A stretch of DNA of 64,000 nucleotides from Citrobacter amalonaticus Y19 (GTDB lineage Bacteria > Pseudomonadota > Gammaproteobacteria > Enterobacterales > Enterobacteriaceae): the NCBI RefSeq assembly GCF_000981805.1, contig NZ_CP011132.1, positions 1,116,001 through 1,180,000 of the forward strand, written 5' to 3'. The notes below the pieces were generated by a model that made no database searches, was not told the DNA's origin, and worked only from the letters and a program-made list of their open reading frames with translations. The stretch's first letter is position 1. The number at the start of each line of letters is the position of its first letter. The position numbers and the translations under genes were made by a program. Below are positions 60,759 to 64,000 of the stretch, piece after piece.

Positions 60759-62393
60759 ATGTCCAGCTTGATTAATAACGCCATGAGCGGGTTAAGCGCG
60801 GCTCAGGCGGCGCTGAATACTGCCAGTAACAACATTTCCAGCTATAACGTTGCGGGCTATACCCGTCAGACGACCATCATGGCGCAAGCCAATAGCACGC
60901 TGGGTGCGGGTGGTTGGGTGGGCAATGGTGTCTATGTTTCGGGTGTGCAGCGCGAATACGATGCGTTTATCACCAATCAGCTGCGTGCGGCGCAGAATCA
61001 GAGTAGCGGTCTGACGACCCGTTATGAGCAGATGTCCAAAGTCGATAATCTGCTGGCCAGCAAAACCAGCTCTGTCTCCACGTCAATGCAGGATTTTTTC
61101 ACCAGTCTGCAAACGTTGGTGAGTAACGCCGAAGACCCGGCGGCGCGCCAGACGCTGATTGGCAAAGCCAATGGGCTGGTTAACCAGTTTAAAACGACCG
61201 ACCAGTATCTGCGCGATCAGGACAAACAGGTCAATATTGCGATCGGTTCCAGCGTCGACCAGATCAACAACTACAGCAAGCAGATTGCCAGCCTGAACGA
61301 CCAGATCTCACGTCTGACCGGCGTGGGGGCAGGGGCTTCGCCGAATGACCTGCTTGATCAGCGCGACCAGTTGGTCAGCGAACTGAACAAAATTGTCGGC
61401 GTGGAAGTCAGCATTCAGGACGGCGGCACCTATAACATTACCATGGCGAACGGCTATTCACTGGTGCAGGGCAGCAATGCGCGCCAGTTAGCGGCAGTTC
61501 AGTCGCAGGCCGATCCTTCGCGAACCACCGTTGCCTATGTGGATTCCATCGCGGGCAATATCGAAATTCCGGAAAAACTGCTCACGACCGGGTCGCTCGG
61601 CGGTCTGCTGACCTTCCGTTCTCAGGATCTGGATCAGACGCGTAACACGCTGGGACAACTGGCGCTGGCCTTTGCGGATGCCTTTAACCAACAGCACAGG
61701 GAAGGGTACGATGCGAATGGCAATACTGATGTCGATTTCTTTAGCATCGGCAGCCCGGCTGTGTATGGCAATAAGAAGAATACGGGCAGCATCTCCGCGA
61801 CGGTGAAGACCGCTTCAGAAGTCCAGGCGACCGATTATAAGATGGTCTACGACGGGGCCAAATGGCAGGTCACGCGTCTTGCTGATGGCACCACTTTTGA
61901 AGCCACCGAAGATTCGGGCAAACTGACTTTTGATGGTCTGGAAATTACCGTTGATACAACGGCGGCTGAAAATGACAGCTTCATCGTCAAGCCGGTCAGC
62001 GACGCCATCATTAACATGGGCGTTAAGGTCACTAACGAATCGCAAATTGCAATGGCTGAGAGCGCCACGGCAGGCGAGAGCGACAACCGTAACGGTCAGG
62101 CACTGCTGGATCTGCAAAAAAACGACACCACCGTGGGCGGCTCAAAATCGTTTAACGACGCCTATGCGACGCTGGTAAGTAATGTGGGTAGCAAAACCGC
62201 GACGCTGAAAACCAGCAGCACTACCCAGGGCAACGTGGTGACACAACTGAGCAATCAGCAACAGTCTATTTCCGGCGTCAACCTTGACGAAGAGTACGGC
62301 AACCTGCAACGCTTCCAGCAATATTACCTGGCTAATGCCCAGGTGTTGCAAACCGCCAATTCTCTGTTTGATGCACTGCTGAGTATTCGCTAA
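60759..62393 (+). CDS. flgK: Hook-filament junction protein FlgK
   Basis: 544 residues, close to E. coli (547). N-terminal MSSLINNAMSGLSAAQAALN and NNISSYNVAGYTRQT match the hook-associated family; the C-terminus ends NSLFDALLSIR. FlgK joins the hook to the filament with FlgL and is escorted by FlgN. Confidence 0.97.
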   Translation: MSSLINNAMSGLSAAQAALNTASNNISSYNVAGYTRQTTIMAQANSTLGAGGWVGNGVYVSGVQREYDAFITNQLRAAQNQSSGLTTRYEQMSKVDNLLASKTSSVSTSMQDFFTSLQTLVSNAEDPAARQTLIGKANGLVNQFKTTDQYLRDQDKQVNIAIGSSVDQINNYSKQIASLNDQISRLTGVGAGASPNDLLDQRDQLVSELNKIVGVEVSIQDGGTYNITMANGYSLVQGSNARQLAAVQSQADPSRTTVAYVDSIAGNIEIPEKLLTTGSLGGLLTFRSQDLDQTRNTLGQLALAFADAFNQQHREGYDANGNTDVDFFSIGSPAVYGNKKNTGSISATVKTASEVQATDYKMVYDGAKWQVTRLADGTTFEATEDSGKLTFDGLEITVDTTAAENDSFIVKPVSDAIINMGVKVTNESQIAMAESATAGESDNRNGQALLDLQKNDTTVGGSKSFNDAYATLVSNVGSKTATLKTSSTTQGNVVTQLSNQQQSISGVNLDEEYGNLQRFQQYYLANAQVLQTANSLFDALLSIR

Positions 62394-62407
62394 GGGAGCA
62401 CGAAACG

Positions 62408-63361
62408 ATGCGTATCAGTACCCAAATGATGTACCAGCAGAACATGCGCGGTATTACCAATTCCCAGGCGGAATGGATGAAGTACGGTGAGCAGATGTCG
62501 ACGGGGAAGCGGGTGATCAATCCGTCTGACGATCCCATCGCCGCCTCGCAGGCCGTGGTGCTGTCACAGGCGCAGGCGGAGAACAGCCAGTTCGCCCTGG
62601 CGCGAACTTTTGCCACGCAGAAGGTTTCGCTGGAAGAGAACGTACTGAATCAGGTGACAACCGCGATTCAGAACGCGCAGGAAAAAATCATCAGTGCCGG
62701 TAACGGAACGCTGAGTGACGATGACCGCGCCTCGCTGGCGACTAACTTACAGGGGATCCGCGATCAGTTGATGAACCTGGCAAACAGCACCGACGGCAAT
62801 GGTCGCTATATTTTTGCTGGTTATAAAACAGAAACGGCTCCGTTTGCTCAGGCTGACGGCACCTACAGCGGCGGTACGGATAGCATCACCCAACAGGTCG
62901 ATGCTTCCCGCTCGATGATCATCGGCCACACCGGCAACAAAATTTTCGACTCGATCACCAGTAATGCGGTTCCGGAACCTGACAATGGGACGTCCGAAAC
63001 CAACCTCTTCAGAATGCTGGATTCAGCGATTGAGTCACTGAAATCGCCGGTGGGTGATGATGAAGCGCTGAAAGAGCAGGCGAAAGCGGTGATTGATAAA
63101 ACGAACCGTGGCCTGAAGAACTCGCTCAACAACGTACTGAGCGTACGTGCGGAACTGGGCACCCAACTGAGTGAGTTGAGTTCACTGGACTCGCTGGGGA
63201 CCGATCGGGCATTAGGGCAAACGCAGCAGATGAGTAATCTGGTGGATGTGGACTGGAACGCGGCGATTTCGTCGTACGTCATGCAGCAGGCGGCGCTTCA
63301 GGCATCTTATAAAGCCTTTACTGATATGCAGGGGATGTCGCTGTTCCAGCTCAACCGCTAA
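62408..63361 (+). CDS. flgL: Hook-filament junction protein FlgL
   Basis: 317 residues, E. coli length. Flagellin-like N-terminus MRISTQMMYQQNMRGITNSQ with STGKRVINPSDDPIAASQAV, and C-terminus FTDMQGMSLFQLNR. Second gene of the flgKL operon, 14 bases after flgK. Confidence 0.97.
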   Translation: MRISTQMMYQQNMRGITNSQAEWMKYGEQMSTGKRVINPSDDPIAASQAVVLSQAQAENSQFALARTFATQKVSLEENVLNQVTTAIQNAQEKIISAGNGTLSDDDRASLATNLQGIRDQLMNLANSTDGNGRYIFAGYKTETAPFAQADGTYSGGTDSITQQVDASRSMIIGHTGNKIFDSITSNAVPEPDNGTSETNLFRMLDSAIESLKSPVGDDEALKEQAKAVIDKTNRGLKNSLNNVLSVRAELGTQLSELSSLDSLGTDRALGQTQQMSNLVDVDWNAAISSYVMQQAALQASYKAFTDMQGMSLFQLNR

Positions 63362-63402
63362 TACCAATTTAAAACATATCATGAAACTGGGTATGTTTTG
63401 TC

Positions 63403-63439
63403 TGCCCACTCCATCTCACCCCGGAGCGGGCATTTTTTT
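63403..63439 (+). terminator. Terminator of flgKL
   Basis: TGCCCACTCC and GGAGCGGGCA pair over ten positions with one mismatch, followed by seven T, about 40 bases past the flgL stop. Confidence 0.85.
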
Positions 63440-63444
63440 GCCGG

Positions 63445-63741
63445 TTACATGCTAACGCGTTGCTGGGTAAATGATCGCTTCCCCGCCAGTCTGATGATCA
63501 GCGCGATGGCTCCACTCAGCGTGGCCAGCGTGACGACGCCTTGCCAGTTCGCCAGCGCATAAACCTGACTGCCAAGCACCGAACCCAGCGCCATACCGAT
63601 AAAAACGACGCTGAACAGCAGCGCGTTCAGGCGACCCCGTGCATGTGGCTCCAGGCTATACACCAGGTTCTGGTGTGCGACCAGGCTCGATTGCAGCCCC
63701 AGGTCAAACCCGACGGCGGAAAGCGCAATCAGCATCCACAC
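63445..63741 (-). pseudogene. C-terminal remnant of an MFS transporter
   Basis: The last 98 codons or so of a major-facilitator permease: MWMLIALSAVGFDLGLQSSL and ALLFSVVFIGMALGSVLGSQ read as the last four membrane helices. A full gene would need about 300 more residues upstream; instead the sequence runs straight into LysR-type DNA on the other strand at about 63742. No start codon with a ribosome site is left, so it is probably dead. It stands between flgL and rne, where E. coli has no such gene. Confidence 0.8.
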
Positions 63742-63742
63742 G

Positions 63743-63928
63743 GTGGCAGAAGATATCGCGCAAGGGCGACTCGTTGAGTTAGTACCTGGCTGGCAGGCCG
63801 CACCTTTGCCGGCGCATCTGGTCTACCCGTGGGCGCGATATCATCCTGGTCGCCTGCGCAAATTTCTGGAATTGATGAAAAAGGTGATGCCGGAACTGGC
63901 GGGCATGCGGCGGCCAGAAGTGGAATAA
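63743..63928 (+). pseudogene. C-terminal remnant of a LysR-type regulator
   Basis: About 61 codons reading VAEDIAQGRLVELVPGWQAA, then LPAHLVYPWARYHPGRLRKF and ending RRPEVE. This is the end of a LysR effector-binding domain, where the phrase after AxGRLVELVPGW and the P-x-H-LVYP strand are typical. The DNA-binding half and the start are missing. Upstream sequence switches directly into the MFS remnant on the opposite strand. Confidence 0.8.
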
Positions 63929-63956
63929 AAAAAGCCGACCCGGAGGTCGGCTTTTT
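63927..63956. terminator. Bidirectional terminator between the LysR remnant and rne
   Basis: AAAAAGCCGACC, loop CGGA, GGTCGGCTTTTT. Good in both directions, so it would also serve the rne transcript coming from the right. Confidence 0.92.
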
Positions 63957-63968
63957 ACGCTATCGATT

Positions 63969-64000
63969 TTACTCGACAGGTTGAGGGCGGGTCGGTCCGG
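63969..64000 (-). CDS. rne: Last codons of ribonuclease E (partial)
   Basis: The minus strand at the window edge reads GPTRPQPVE then TAA at 63971-63969. The E. coli RNase E C-terminus ends ARPQPVE, and rne is the gene after flgL in relatives, so the match in sequence, strand and place is good although only nine residues are visible. Confidence 0.75.
   Translation of the reverse strand, partial: GPTRPQPVE

Overview
The window is chromosomal DNA of an enterobacterium. The proteins run at near-identity to the Escherichia coli / Salmonella set across almost the whole stretch, in the order agp - wrbA - rutR - putAP - efeUOB - phoH - ghrA - csg - opg - lpxL - pyrC - murJ - flg. Several points favour a Citrobacter-like genome, close to Salmonella, over E. 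coli. An LprI-domain gene sits between rutR and putA, there is no rut operon beside rutR, efeU is intact, and an autotransporter lies beside tRNA-Ser. The genus is an inference; the family is not in doubt.

Layout. 1-2349: an accessory-looking cluster next to agp, with a TlpA-like redoxin tail, an unrecognised helix-turn-helix protein, a TauE/SafE-type exporter and an ArsR-type regulator. 2436-5135: agp, yccJ, wrbA and the tiny ymdF. 5306-12264: rutR, an LprI-domain protein and the divergent proline pair putA/putP with PutA operator-like sites between them. 12474-15780: the ferrous-iron uptake operon efeUOB behind a Fur box. 16024-17087: phoH preceded by overlapping leader reading frames. 17099-19803: a visibly A+T-rich AIDA-like autotransporter bounded by a 36-bp direct repeat that contains a terminator hairpin. 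19804-20102: hairpin-dense non-coding DNA and tRNA-Ser(GGA).

20338-23270: ghrA, ycdX, ycdY and ycdZ. 23303-28216: both curli operons (csgDEFG and csgBAC), with a long control region carrying a CsgD-type site, then ymdA. 28306-30262: ymdB and clsC. 30277-35774: opgC diverging from opgGH (osmoregulated periplasmic glucans). 35859-43266: yceK, msyB, mdtG, lpxL, trhO, yceI, yceJ, the small yceO, solA and bssS. 43609-50149: dinI (LexA box), pyrC (PurR box), yceB, grxB, mdtH, rimJ, yceH and yceM. 50260-51795: murJ.

51839-63361: the complete flgNMA / flgBCDEFGHIJKL flagellar set, with sigma-28 promoters before flgM and flgK. 63403-64000: a remnant of a divergent MFS-transporter / LysR-regulator pair whose 5' halves are both missing, then the last codons of rne.

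Most of the window is ordinary core genome. The parts that do not fit the core pattern are the left-end redox/exporter cluster, the repeat-bounded autotransporter, the phoH leader, the GC-rich hairpin block beside tRNA-Ser, an enlarged FlgE and the deletion scar between flgL and rne. I found no CRISPR array, insertion sequence, prophage or clearly new multi-gene system.
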